Assembly (NCBI GenBank): GCA_051652245.1
Contig: JBOFTV010000088.1
Span: 1-44,043, forward strand
Reading direction: 5' to 3'
Origin: BHER01 sp051652245
GTDB taxonomy: Bacteria; Bacillota_I; Bacilli_A; Culicoidibacterales; Culicoidibacteraceae
DNA: 44,043 nt
Shown: piece after piece, positions 8,106 through 16,800 of the stretch
How the letters are laid out: each line of letters begins with the position of its first letter
Position numbering within the stretch: the first letter of the stretch is position 1
Made by a program: the position numbers and the translations under genes
Notes under the pieces: model-generated
Seen by the model: only the letters and a program-made list of their open reading frames with translations
Databases searched by the model: none
What the model was told of the DNA's origin: nothing

Positions 8106-9095
8106 CTAGGCAATTTCAACAAAAATTGCACCCCATGATAATCCGCCACCAAAGCCTACTAATAATAGCTTTGTACCACTTGTTAATAGCTTTTTTTCAT
8201 TCATTTCTGCAAGTACTATTGGTATGCTTGCAGCGCCCGTGTTGCCATATTCCGATAAATTCATATAGCATTTTTCTACTGGAATATTATACTTTTTGGC
8301 AACAAAATGAACAATTCGTTCATTTGCCTGGTGGCAAACTACGTAATCAATTAATTCAATGCTCATTTCTTGTTGTGCCAATACAGCAGATATTGCTTCT
8401 GGTATTGCTTTAACAGCAAATTTAAAAACATCCTGCCCTTTCATTGTAATGTATTGCTCTCCTTTTTGTCCACCATGTGCTGGAACAAATGGACAATTTG
8501 AATTAATCGTGGCTTCTAAACTTAAACTTTGAAGTTCATCCTGCTTATTAACTAAAAAAGCTGGTGAAATCAAGCCTCTTGTTGCCTTAGCTAAAATCAC
8601 ACTCCCGGCGCCATCGCCAAATAAAATACAAGTTGAACGATCATACCAGTCAATATATTGTGAATACTTTTCGACTCCTGTAATAGCAATATAATTATAA
8701 TCGTTTGCTTCCATCAAAGTTGTTGCCAACTCTAATGCAGCAATAAATCCCGTACAGGCCGAATTAATTTCATATACTGGTATTGCTCGTTCCATCCCCA
8801 ACTTCTGCATTAGTATTCCAGCTGTTGTTGGCATTATATGTTCACTAGTTGTCGTAGCGACAACTAATGCATCAATTTTAGCAATCTCAATCCCGGCACT
8901 AATTATTGCATTTTTTAGGGCGTAGCTTGCTAGTTTTGCTGTTGAATAGTTTGTAATTCTTCTTGATTTAATGCCCGTTCGCTGTTTAATCCACTCATCA
9001 TTTGTCTCTAGATAAGATGCAAGCATCGCATTTGTAACAATTATTTCTCCTGTTGCTTTTCCAAAACCAATAATACTTGAATTTCTCATTTTCAT
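8106..9095 (-). CDS. fabH: 3-oxoacyl-ACP synthase III FabH
   Basis: FabH starts fatty-acid synthesis by condensing acyl-CoA with malonyl-ACP. The catalytic Cys114 is in NSACTGFIAAL, the His in VVCHQANERI and the Asn in SEYGNTGAAS. The length (329) fits. A second ATG two codons in is an alternative start. The gene follows accA by 12 bases, so carboxylase and synthase genes share one transcript. Confidence 0.95.
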   Translation of the reverse strand: MKMRNSSIIGFGKATGEIIVTNAMLASYLETNDEWIKQRTGIKSRRITNYSTAKLASYALKNAIISAGIEIAKIDALVVATTTSEHIMPTTAGILMQKLGMERAIPVYEINSACTGFIAALELATTLMEANDYNYIAITGVEKYSQYIDWYDRSTCILFGDGAGSVILAKATRGLISPAFLVNKQDELQSLSLEATINSNCPFVPAHGGQKGEQYITMKGQDVFKFAVKAIPEAISAVLAQQEMSIELIDYVVCHQANERIVHFVAKKYNIPVEKCYMNLSEYGNTGAASIPIVLAEMNEKKLLTSGTKLLLVGFGGGLSWGAIFVEIA

Positions 9096-9107
9096 TTATT
9101 TTCCAAC

Positions 9108-10064
9108 CTATTCTTCACTTAAGATACTCGATTCAAATTCATCAAAATCACTTTTTGAATGACTAAAAACACCAATAACACGAAATTTATCATAGCGTTC
9201 TTTTAACAGTTGCACCGTCTTTTTATTAACCAATGTTTTCAAGTCTGTTAATATTGCTCGTCTCATTTTTTCAACCACAAAGTCGATATTATTTTGAGCT
9301 CCTCCTTGAGGTTCTGGAATAACACGATCAACTAAATATTCTTGGCGTAATTTCTTGGCTGTTAAGTTCATCATTTCTGCTGCCTCGGGTGCACGTGTTG
9401 CATCTTTCCAAAGTATTGTTGCAAATCCTTCGGGTGATAAAATTGAATAAACAGCATTTTCAAGCATGTAAACTCTATCTGCAACTGCCATTGCAAGTGC
9501 TCCGCCTGAGCCACCTTCGCCAATAATAATTGATATAATTGGCACCTTTAATTGTGACATTTGCATCAAATTTTGGGCAATTGCTTCAGCCTGCCCCCTC
9601 TGCTCTGCTCCAATTCCCGGATACGCCCCTTGGGTGTCCACCAGACAAATAATTGGTCTCTCAAATTTTTCGGCCTGCTTCATTAAACGTAGCGCTTTTC
9701 GATAGCCCTCTGGATGTGGCATTCCAAAATTCCTAAAAATTTTATCTTCTGTCCCTCTACCTTTTTGCTGCCCAATAATTGTTACGGGGAGATCACCTAA
9801 TAAACCAATCCCTCCAACTATTGCATGGTCATCACCATAGTACCGATCTCCATGAAACTCCATAAAATCGTTAACCAATAAATTAATATAATCAATACTT
9901 GTTGGCCGCCCAGCTAAGCGGGCAAGTTGCACTCGTTCCCATTCTGTTATTTCAGGGAGTGATGCAATAATTGCTCCTTTTTCTACAGTACTTTTATTCA
10001 CAATAATCTTGTCATCATCAATGTATTCAGCATCTTTTAGTGTTTCTAAACTCACTTTTGGCAT
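9108..10064 (-). CDS. accA: Acetyl-CoA carboxylase carboxyltransferase subunit alpha
   Basis: This is the alpha half of the carboxyltransferase that transfers CO2 from biotin to acetyl-CoA. Crotonase-like signatures include GGIGLLG, GQQKGRGTEDKIFRNFGMP and the oxyanion-hole segment GEGGSGGALA. The 318-residue length is normal. The gene starts 3 bases after accD ends, which suggests coupled translation of the two interacting subunits. Confidence 0.95.
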   Translation of the reverse strand: MPKVSLETLKDAEYIDDDKIIVNKSTVEKGAIIASLPEITEWERVQLARLAGRPTSIDYINLLVNDFMEFHGDRYYGDDHAIVGGIGLLGDLPVTIIGQQKGRGTEDKIFRNFGMPHPEGYRKALRLMKQAEKFERPIICLVDTQGAYPGIGAEQRGQAEAIAQNLMQMSQLKVPIISIIIGEGGSGGALAMAVADRVYMLENAVYSILSPEGFATILWKDATRAPEAAEMMNLTAKKLRQEYLVDRVIPEPQGGAQNNIDFVVEKMRRAILTDLKTLVNKKTVQLLKERYDKFRVIGVFSHSKSDFDEFESSILSEE

Positions 10065-10067
10065 AAG

Positions 10068-10928
10068 CTAACGCCTCCTTTTATCATGCATAATTAAAAT
10101 ATTTGATAGACATGCTCGCATCTTCCCCCGCGGAACCACTTTGTCAATAAAGCCTTTTTCCTGTAAAAACTCCGCTCGTTGAAAACCATCAGGTAATGCT
10201 TGATTTAGCGTTTGTTCTATTACCCTTGGACCCGCAAAACAAATTAATGCTCCAGGTTCAGCAATAATAATGTCTCCTAGCATCGCAAAAGATGCACTTA
10301 CACCACCTGTTGTTGGATCAGTTAGTATCGATATATACAATATTTTTGCTTCTCTATGCCTTGCAAGTGCTGCTGCTGTTTTAGCCATCTGCATTAACGA
10401 ATACAGTCCTTCCTGCATCCTTGCACCACCAGATGCTGAAAAAATGAGCAATGGCAGTTTTTCATGCGTTGCCCGCTCGATCGCTCTTGTGATTTTCTCA
10501 CCAACTGCGCTACCTAGGCTTCCCATCAGAAAATTGCTGTCCATTACTGCTACAACACATTTCTTACCTCGTATTTTTGCATACCCCGTAACAACCGCCT
10601 CATTGAGTCCTGTTTCAATTCGCAACTTTTTAAGTTTTTGTGGATATCCAGGAAAATTAAGGGGATTTTTACTGAGAATCATTTTATGAAATTCCATGAA
10701 TGAATCCCCATCAAATAAATACCTAATTCGATCAATTGCTCTTAGGCGGAAATGATATTTACAGGTTGGGCAGACAAGTAAATTTTCTTTCACTTCTTCT
10801 ACATGTAAGACATTTTCACAAGAAGGGCACTTCTTATACAAATCGCTTGGTACATCAATTTTCTCGGGCTCAATTGGTTGTTTATAGCGAAGCACTCGCT
10901 CTTTTCTTGCTTGAAAAATTGTAGTCAC
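10068..10928 (-). CDS. accD: Acetyl-CoA carboxylase carboxyltransferase subunit beta
   Basis: This is the beta half of the carboxyltransferase. It begins with a zinc ribbon (Cys34, Cys37, Cys53, Cys56) followed by a crotonase-like domain with SASGGARMQEG and TDPTTGGVSASFA. The length of 286 fits. A 139-codon open frame on the opposite strand here is a shadow. Confidence 0.95.
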   Translation of the reverse strand: MTTIFQARKERVLRYKQPIEPEKIDVPSDLYKKCPSCENVLHVEEVKENLLVCPTCKYHFRLRAIDRIRYLFDGDSFMEFHKMILSKNPLNFPGYPQKLKKLRIETGLNEAVVTGYAKIRGKKCVVAVMDSNFLMGSLGSAVGEKITRAIERATHEKLPLLIFSASGGARMQEGLYSLMQMAKTAAALARHREAKILYISILTDPTTGGVSASFAMLGDIIIAEPGALICFAGPRVIEQTLNQALPDGFQRAEFLQEKGFIDKVVPRGKMRACLSNILIMHDKRRR

Positions 10929-10956
10929 TCATAATTCCTCCTTTAATTTGATTGCA

Positions 10957-12309
10957 TTAATTATTTAATTTTTTGAAATGAGTTGGGATAAATGAGGTAT
11001 CAAACGTCCCACTAATATAATCTTCATTATTGATTATTTCATACTGAAAATCAATATTTGTTTTAATTGGTGTGATAATGCATTCTTCCAGACAACGTCT
11101 CATCTTCGAAATTGCTTCCTCTCTGGTTTTCCCATGAACAATAATTTTAGCCACCATTGAATCATATGTTGGTGACACACTACACCCTTGATACAAGGCG
11201 CTGTCAATTCGCACTCCATGTCCTCCCGGAAAAAATAAAACCTCTACTGGACCCGGGCTAGGTCGGAAATTATTAAATGGATCTTCTGCATTAATTCGAC
11301 ACTCAATTGCATGTCCTGTTAATTGAATATCTTTTTGTCTATATGTCAATTTTTGACCCATAGCCACTTTAATTTGCTCTTTTACTAAGTCAATGCCCGT
11401 GACCATTTCTGTTACCGGATGCTCAACTTGAATTCTTGTATTCATCTCAATAAAATAAAACAAGCCTGACTCTTCCACGAGGTACTCAATTGTGCCTACA
11501 CCTTCATATTCAACATTTTTAGCCAAACGGATAGCGGCATCCCCCATCTGCTGCCTAAGCTTCTCACTTAAAAAAACTGATGGAGATTCCTCAACAACTT
11601 TCTGATTTCTTCGTTGAATTGAACAATCTCTTTCACCTAAGTGAACAACATTTCCATGCTTATCTGCAAGAATCTGAAATTCGATATGCTTAGGTCTAAG
11701 AATATATTTTTCCATATATAATGAGGCATCGCCAAAAGATGTTTGCGCTTCAAACTGTGCTGTTTTATAAGCCATTTCTAATTCTTCCTCACGCTCAACA
11801 ACGCGCATACCTTTTCCACCACCACCACTGACTGCTTTAATCAATATGGGGTATTTAATCTTCTTGGCTGTCCTTTTGGCATCTTCTACTGATTTTAGCA
11901 TGCCTAAACTCCCAAAAATAACTGGTACTTTTGCTTTAATTGCTAATTGTCGTGCCATTGCTTTATCACCCATTTGTGTGATCATCTCCGCTTTTGGTCC
12001 AATAAAATTAATCCCGCACTCCACACATCTTGCGGCAAATTCGGCATTTTCTGATAGAAAGCCAAAGCCTGGATGGATTGCTTCTGCTCCCGTTGCAATA
12101 GCAGCGCTTAAAATTGCTGTTTTGTTTAGATAGCTTTGTTGAACATCTCTTGGACCAACACAAATTATTTCATCTGCTAATTGCACATGTAATGAGGACT
12201 CATCACCTTGCGCATATATTGCAACAGTTAATATATTCATTTCATTGCATGCACGAATAATTCGAACTGCTATTTCACCGCGATTTGCGATAAGAATTTT
12301 CTTAAACAT
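10957..12309 (-). CDS. accC: Biotin carboxylase
   Basis: AccC is the ATP-grasp subunit that carboxylates biotin on AccB using bicarbonate. It has ANRGEIAVRIIRA at the start, GGGGKGMR in the nucleotide loop, and the EMNTRIQVEHPVTE active-site region. Its 450 residues match a stand-alone bacterial biotin carboxylase without fused biotin or carboxyltransferase domains. It follows accB in the operon. Confidence 0.96.
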   Translation of the reverse strand: MFKKILIANRGEIAVRIIRACNEMNILTVAIYAQGDESSLHVQLADEIICVGPRDVQQSYLNKTAILSAAIATGAEAIHPGFGFLSENAEFAARCVECGINFIGPKAEMITQMGDKAMARQLAIKAKVPVIFGSLGMLKSVEDAKRTAKKIKYPILIKAVSGGGGKGMRVVEREEELEMAYKTAQFEAQTSFGDASLYMEKYILRPKHIEFQILADKHGNVVHLGERDCSIQRRNQKVVEESPSVFLSEKLRQQMGDAAIRLAKNVEYEGVGTIEYLVEESGLFYFIEMNTRIQVEHPVTEMVTGIDLVKEQIKVAMGQKLTYRQKDIQLTGHAIECRINAEDPFNNFRPSPGPVEVLFFPGGHGVRIDSALYQGCSVSPTYDSMVAKIIVHGKTREEAISKMRRCLEECIITPIKTNIDFQYEIINNEDYISGTFDTSFIPTHFKKLNN

Positions 12310-12343
12310 ATTTTTGTTTCCTCACCTTTCAACTATAAAATGG

Positions 12344-12769
12344 CTATTCAATAACAAACAATGTCTGCCCAAATTCAACAACGTCTCCATTGTTGACGGC
12401 GATTGATTTTATTTTTCCCGATACTGTAGCCGTTATCTCATTCATTACTTTCATTGCTTCCACAATACAAATAACTTCTCCCACACTAACAGCTTGCCCA
12501 ACTGCTACTAACGCTTTCTCTCCGGGAGCTGATTGTGCGTAGAAATTACCAACTAGAGGTGATACAATTTTGGTTCCACTTTCCTCTTCTTGTGTTTCTT
12601 TTATGCTATTAGTCCCAGGCAATCCAGCCACTGTATTACTGTAGCCCTGTATAATTGTTTCCTTTTGTTTTTCAATTCTTATTTTTGCATCTCCATCTTG
12701 AATTTCTAAAACTGTTAGATTAGATTTTTCAAGTAATGCAATCAAAGCTTCAACATTTTTAATATCCAT
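12344..12769 (-). CDS. accB: Biotin carboxyl carrier protein
   Basis: AccB carries carboxybiotin between the two halves of acetyl-CoA carboxylase. The biotinylated residue is Lys107 in EAMKVMNE within the C-terminal biotinyl domain. A flexible linker (about 50-68) separates it from the N-terminal region. It is the first gene of the ten-gene operon. GAGGTGG precedes the ATG. The promoter and a palindrome lie in the leader upstream. Confidence 0.95.
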   Translation of the reverse strand: MDIKNVEALIALLEKSNLTVLEIQDGDAKIRIEKQKETIIQGYSNTVAGLPGTNSIKETQEEESGTKIVSPLVGNFYAQSAPGEKALVAVGQAVSVGEVICIVEAMKVMNEITATVSGKIKSIAVNNGDVVEFGQTLFVIE

Positions 12770-12807
12770 TATATGGCCACCTCTTACTTTATTTTTGATT
12801 TTGGCAC

Positions 12808-12838
12808 TTTAGTCTAAATGCACTTATATAGTATTATA
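12808..12838 (-). promoter_or_regulatory. acc/fab operon promoter and candidate operator
   Basis: On the minus strand an extended -10 (TGCTATAAT; TATAAT at 12833-12838) has only a weak -35. Just downstream of the likely transcription start lies TTTAGTCTAAA (12808-12818), a perfect 11-base palindrome flanked by GCAC on both sides. The position suits a repressor of fatty-acid genes. No FapR or FabT gene is in the window, so the regulator is unknown. Confidence 0.5.
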
Positions 12839-12947
12839 GCACATCTCTTTAATTTCTCACGAATGATTTTTTACATGTTTTTAATTTTAGCTGTTGCTCT
12901 TATTTTCACTCACTCTGAATTTTGTTTATAATTTTTCTTAAATGTTG

Positions 12948-12980
12948 TATAATAAAGGAAAACAAATAATAAAAGAGGAG
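12948..12980 (+). promoter_or_regulatory. fabV promoter -10 and ribosome binding site
   Basis: TATAAT at 12948-12953 has no strong -35. AGAGGAG ends 8 bases before the fabV ATG. Confidence 0.45.
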
Positions 12981-12988
12981 CTAATAAA

Positions 12989-14194
12989 ATGATAATTAAA
13001 CCATCTATTCGCATGAATGTTTCCTTCAATGCACATCCACTTGGTCTTAAGCAGTATGTCGACGAGCAAATCGCCGATATTAAGAAAGCACCTAAATTTA
13101 CTAGCGCTAAAAAGGCTTTAATTATTGGTGGATCGACGGGATATGGTCTTGCCACTCGCTTAAATCTTGCTTTTGCAAGTGATGCTGATACTATTAGCGT
13201 TTCATTTGAATCAGCACCTACCGATAAAAGAACGGGGACTGCTGGTTTTTGGAATAATTTATATGCTAATCAAGCTATCAAAGCTGCCGGACTTTTAACA
13301 GAAGATTTTATTGGTGATGCTTTTTCCGATGAGATGAAACAAGCTGTGGCTAATTATATTAAAACAACATTTGGTGGGAAAATTGACTTGCTTGTTTACT
13401 CTTTAGCAAGTGGCCGTCGAACAGACCCAACAACTGGTACTACTTATACATCTTCACTCAAAGTAATTGGTGATACTTTCACTGGTAACTCTTATGACAT
13501 AAGTGCCCAAGAAATTATTGAAAGAACGCTTGAACCAGCAACACCTGAAGAAATTGACCACACCATCAAAGTAATGGGCGGTGAAGATTGGCATCTCTGG
13601 GTTGAATTTTTACTTGAGGCTGGTTTATTAGCAGAAAACTTTAAAACGGTTACCTATTCATATATTGGTCCGCTTGCTACTAGTAAAATATATCGTGAAG
13701 GAACAATTGGAGCTGCTAAGGCACACATGGAGCAAACAGCCGTTGACTTAGATAAGCTACTTAAAACAAGGGTTCATGGCACTGCCTATTGTGCTGTTTG
13801 TCGCGCTGCTGTAACACGGGCTAGTGGTGTTATCCCGGTTTTTCCACTTTACAGCGCTGCTTTAATTAAAGTAATGACAAATAAGCAAATTGAAGAATTA
13901 CCACATCAGCACATCTACCGCCTCTTACATGATATGATGTACGGAACAAAACCAGAATTTGACGCATCATCACGCCTTCGCCCTGATAATTGGGAAATGC
14001 GCGCAGATGTTCAACAGGAAGTTGACTTACTCCTTGCAGCTGTTACACCAAAAAATGTTAACACAATATTGGACACAACAAGTTTTTGCCGCCTATTTTT
14101 CCAACAAAATGGCTTTGGCTTTGCCAACGTTGATTACGATGCCGACATCCCATTACTTGATTTGCAAAAAGCTGCTCCATTTACTTTTATTTAA
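12989..14194 (+). CDS. fabV: Trans-2-enoyl-ACP/CoA reductase FabV
   Basis: FabV performs the last reduction of the elongation cycle using NAD(P)H. It is a long SDR-related enzyme, and 401 residues is the usual size. The Rossmann motif GGSTGYG is at 47-53. The active-site pair Tyr235-X8-Lys244 (IYREGTIGAAK) falls exactly at the family positions. C-terminal TSFCRLFFQQNGFGF is also typical. The gene is divergent from the acc/fab operon, which contains no fabI, fabK or fabL, so FabV is probably the enoyl reductase for that pathway. FabV enzymes are generally little affected by triclosan; that property is assumed from the family and is not visible here. Confidence 0.95.
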   Translation: MIIKPSIRMNVSFNAHPLGLKQYVDEQIADIKKAPKFTSAKKALIIGGSTGYGLATRLNLAFASDADTISVSFESAPTDKRTGTAGFWNNLYANQAIKAAGLLTEDFIGDAFSDEMKQAVANYIKTTFGGKIDLLVYSLASGRRTDPTTGTTYTSSLKVIGDTFTGNSYDISAQEIIERTLEPATPEEIDHTIKVMGGEDWHLWVEFLLEAGLLAENFKTVTYSYIGPLATSKIYREGTIGAAKAHMEQTAVDLDKLLKTRVHGTAYCAVCRAAVTRASGVIPVFPLYSAALIKVMTNKQIEELPHQHIYRLLHDMMYGTKPEFDASSRLRPDNWEMRADVQQEVDLLLAAVTPKNVNTILDTTSFCRLFFQQNGFGFANVDYDADIPLLDLQKAAPFTFI

Positions 14195-14296
14195 CTATTT
14201 TTTTCTTTGTTATTTCTCATTTTTAATAGCGAATTAGTGATTTAGGATAATAACAACAAAATACTTTCACTTTTTCTCTTTTTTTTATCATTTAAC

Positions 14297-14324
14297 TTGT
14301 TTTTTTCTCTGTTTTTCTTATAAT
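14297..14324 (+). promoter_or_regulatory. Promoter of nrdI
   Basis: TTGTTT (14297-14302) and TATAAT (14319-14324) are separated by 16 bases, in an otherwise featureless AT-rich gap after fabV. Confidence 0.45.
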
Positions 14325-14363
14325 TAATCATATACAATAAAAAGACAGAGAGGAATTAAAAAT

Positions 14364-14717
14364 ATGTTAGTAGTATTTTATAGCGAAACAGGAAATGTAG
14401 CTGAATTTGTAGAAAAAACAGGTTTAGAATCATTAGAGGTAATTAGTGGCTCAGAAACAACGGATGAAAATTTCGTTGTTGTTGTTCCAACAACAGGAGA
14501 TGGAGATGTGCCTGATGCAATCTTAGAATTCCTTGAAGCACATGTAGATCAACTTAAAGGTGTTGCTGCAAGTGGAAACATGGGTTGGGAAGACACATAT
14601 TGCTTCGCAGCCGATGTTATCAATGAGCAATACAAAGTGCCGGTTCTGGCGAAGTTTGAAGATGAAGGTACCGATGAAGACGTTGCAGCATTTAAAACTG
14701 CTGTAGCAGCATTATAA
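14364..14717 (+). CDS. nrdI: NrdI flavodoxin-like protein
   Basis: NrdI is a small FMN protein that supplies oxidant to build the dimanganese-tyrosyl radical of class Ib ribonucleotide reductase. The sequence fits: FYSETGNVAEFV (phosphate loop), VVPTTGDGDVPD and GVAASGNMGW, with the family's short length (117). Its partners nrdE and nrdF are not in the window, so the gene is separated from its usual operon. A general flavodoxin is less likely because GVAASGN is an NrdI signature. Confidence 0.88.
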   Translation: MLVVFYSETGNVAEFVEKTGLESLEVISGSETTDENFVVVVPTTGDGDVPDAILEFLEAHVDQLKGVAASGNMGWEDTYCFAADVINEQYKVPVLAKFEDEGTDEDVAAFKTAVAAL

Positions 14718-14730
14718 TCACACAATAATA

Positions 14731-14770
14731 AAAAAGGCACATCCTCGTTATAGAGGATGTGCCTTTTTTT
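14731..14770. terminator. Bidirectional terminator between nrdI and whiA
   Basis: Sixteen-base perfect arms (14731-14746 and 14753-14768) with a GTTATA loop are flanked by A- and T-runs. The stop codon of whiA overlaps its edge. Confidence 0.92.
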
Positions 14771-15761
14771 ATTGTGCTCGTAATAAATCATTTGCTTTTT
14801 TAGCTATCTTTCGAAAAAAATGATTTAAACCCGATTTGCTAATCATCATATTTTTCTCTACTGTTAGTAAGTCGGCTAATTCCACTAAAGAAACGTCTTG
14901 ATACTTTAACCGCATTTCAATAATTGCTGCCTCTTTCTCATTAAAGACATCTGCACCTAATTTGGCATACACAAAGCGAATGTTTTTAATTTGCTGGTCC
15001 GTTGCCTTTTGTGATTTTTGCTCATTAGCAACTTCACAATTAATTAAACGGTTCATTGAATTCATCATATCACGTGAAATTCTGACATCCTCAAAAGCAA
15101 AACGCCCTTTTATAGCTTGTAAAAAAGCAAGAAAATCACCAATCATTGTTGAATCTTTAATATATAATAAATATGCTTTTCGCCTTTGGACTTTTTTGAA
15201 GAGAATGTTAAAGGGGATCAGTGCAGCCATTACGCCATCAGCATGCTCTATTTGGGCGAAACTGATTTCTAGGTGGTAACTTGACAATTGCAAGTTATTT
15301 AAGCTTCCAGTGCCTAAAAAGAGCCCCTGTACATAAGATACCAATAGCTTCTCTTCCAGTTTATACGCTCCAGGCATTTCAAATAAAAAATTACTACCAT
15401 CAAAAAAATGAATATTCGCTAAAAACTGTTTGCTATCATCTCGAATTCGCAGAACGTATAGCGTTTGTTTTTTTAATTTCACTGTTTTTCTTACGACTAT
15501 TTCAATAATTAATTCGGGGAAATACTTACGCAATAATTGATACACTCTCCTAGCAACCACTGCATTAGCTGTTTGCACATCTACCCCTAATTTCATGTTA
15601 TTAAAAGTAAGAGACCCATTTTGTTTAATGAATCCTGCTAAAAAGGCCGTCGCTTCTGAAAATGAAATATCGCTTAAATTGGCAGCTACTTCTTCTTTTA
15701 CTTGTTGTGAAAAAGTTTGCTCTTTCTTTTCCGTTTTCATCATCTTTTTTGATTGTTCCAT
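14769..15761 (-). CDS. whiA: WhiA DNA-binding protein
   Basis: WhiA is a conserved Gram-positive DNA-binding protein linked to cell division and chromosome segregation. The N-terminal half is LAGLIDADG-like (AFLAGFIKQNGSL; VQGLFLGTGSL) without nuclease function. The C-terminal part is a helix-turn-helix (SLVELADLL...SKSGLNHFFRKI). It is 330 residues long; the family is usually 300-320, and the extra length is a basic, polar N-terminus. AAGGAG lies 13 bases before the chosen ATG, longer than usual, but no better in-frame start is seen. It is the last gene of the S1/NUDIX/rapZ/yvcK operon. The crh gene that follows whiA in Bacillus is absent. Confidence 0.92.
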   Translation of the reverse strand: MEQSKKMMKTEKKEQTFSQQVKEEVAANLSDISFSEATAFLAGFIKQNGSLTFNNMKLGVDVQTANAVVARRVYQLLRKYFPELIIEIVVRKTVKLKKQTLYVLRIRDDSKQFLANIHFFDGSNFLFEMPGAYKLEEKLLVSYVQGLFLGTGSLNNLQLSSYHLEISFAQIEHADGVMAALIPFNILFKKVQRRKAYLLYIKDSTMIGDFLAFLQAIKGRFAFEDVRISRDMMNSMNRLINCEVANEQKSQKATDQQIKNIRFVYAKLGADVFNEKEAAIIEMRLKYQDVSLVELADLLTVEKNMMISKSGLNHFFRKIAKKANDLLRAQ

Positions 15762-15796
15762 AGTATTGTAAGCACTCCTTATTTTCTAATATATCT

Positions 15797-16774
15797 CTAA
15801 ATATGATCCAAGGCAATTGAATAAATAGCTGCTGCAATTTTAATTGAATCATGTCTAATTATTCCTCTTCTAATTTTTGCTACTCTTGAAAAAACAATTT
15901 CATATGGAATATCTTCTGTATTTGTCAATTTTACTTCTTGTGCCATTTCTGTTTTATAGGCATTTAAAATTTGCACGGGAATCGGTTGATCATTTACAAC
16001 AACTTTGGTGATTTTTTTGATCCCATGCCGATAAAGTGCATTTACATGATCCTCAACTGTATAATTATCTGTTTCACCAGCTTCCGTCATAATATTACTA
16101 ATATAAACAACATCTGCCCGCTTATTATTAGCAATTGCTTGTGCTACTTCAGGCACAATTACATTTGGCAAAACACTTGTATACAAGCTTCCAGGCCCTA
16201 AAACAATAACATCTGCTGCCTGAATTGCTTCAATTACCCCCGGAGAAGTACGCACCTCTGCTTCATAAAAAATTTCAGTCAGCGGACTAGTGAGCGACGA
16301 AAAATTTGATTCTCCCTCTACCAGTGTTCCATCAAGGCAACGACCACACAAAATTTGTGCTTTATTTGACAGTGGGAAGACCGTTCCATTAACATTGAGC
16401 ATTTGTGCTGTTTTTTTGACCGCTAGGTTGAAATCACCATTATATATTTGTGTCATTGCTGCCAAAATCAAATTCCCCACTGGGTGTCCCTTTAAATAAC
16501 TTTCCTCCTCTGGTGTATCACCTTGAAAACGAAATTGCAGTAATTGTTGTAGTTGTTCTGGCGAGTTACTTAGTGCAACAATTACGTTCCTAATATCACC
16601 TGGGGGGGGGATTTGTAACTCTTCACGCAGGACACCAGAACTCCCTCCACTATCTGCCACTGTTACGATTGCCGTTATCATTACGGGAAATGATTTAAGC
16701 CCCCTAAGGAACGTTGAAAGGCCTGTTCCTCCACCTATTGCAACTATTTTAGGCTGCTTACCAATATATTGCAT
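15797..16774 (-). CDS. yvcK: YvcK (CofD-like) gluconeogenesis/cell-shape factor
   Basis: YvcK binds UDP-sugars and is needed for growth on gluconeogenic carbon sources and for normal peptidoglycan synthesis in Bacillus. The start IVAIGGGTGLSTFLRGLK and the segment TVADSGGSSGVLR are diagnostic, and 325 residues is the usual length. The codons for three prolines (IPPPGD) include a run of nine cytosines on the coding strand (plus 16602-16610), which could be prone to slippage. AGGAGGAG precedes the start. It sits between rapZ and whiA as in Bacillus. Confidence 0.94.
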   Translation of the reverse strand: MQYIGKQPKIVAIGGGTGLSTFLRGLKSFPVMITAIVTVADSGGSSGVLREELQIPPPGDIRNVIVALSNSPEQLQQLLQFRFQGDTPEEESYLKGHPVGNLILAAMTQIYNGDFNLAVKKTAQMLNVNGTVFPLSNKAQILCGRCLDGTLVEGESNFSSLTSPLTEIFYEAEVRTSPGVIEAIQAADVIVLGPGSLYTSVLPNVIVPEVAQAIANNKRADVVYISNIMTEAGETDNYTVEDHVNALYRHGIKKITKVVVNDQPIPVQILNAYKTEMAQEVKLTNTEDIPYEIVFSRVAKIRRGIIRHDSIKIAAAIYSIALDHI

Positions 16775-16800
16775 CGCTACTCCTCCTATACGTATAACAC

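Noticed and set aside
7830..8138. 102-codon plus-strand frame rich in Leu and Phe
   Set aside because: It is the antisense shadow of acpP; the hydrophobic composition arises from reading acidic codons backwards.
10270..10689. 139-codon open frame on the plus strand
   Set aside because: It lies fully antisense to accD, has no ribosome binding site and a composition typical of a shadow frame.
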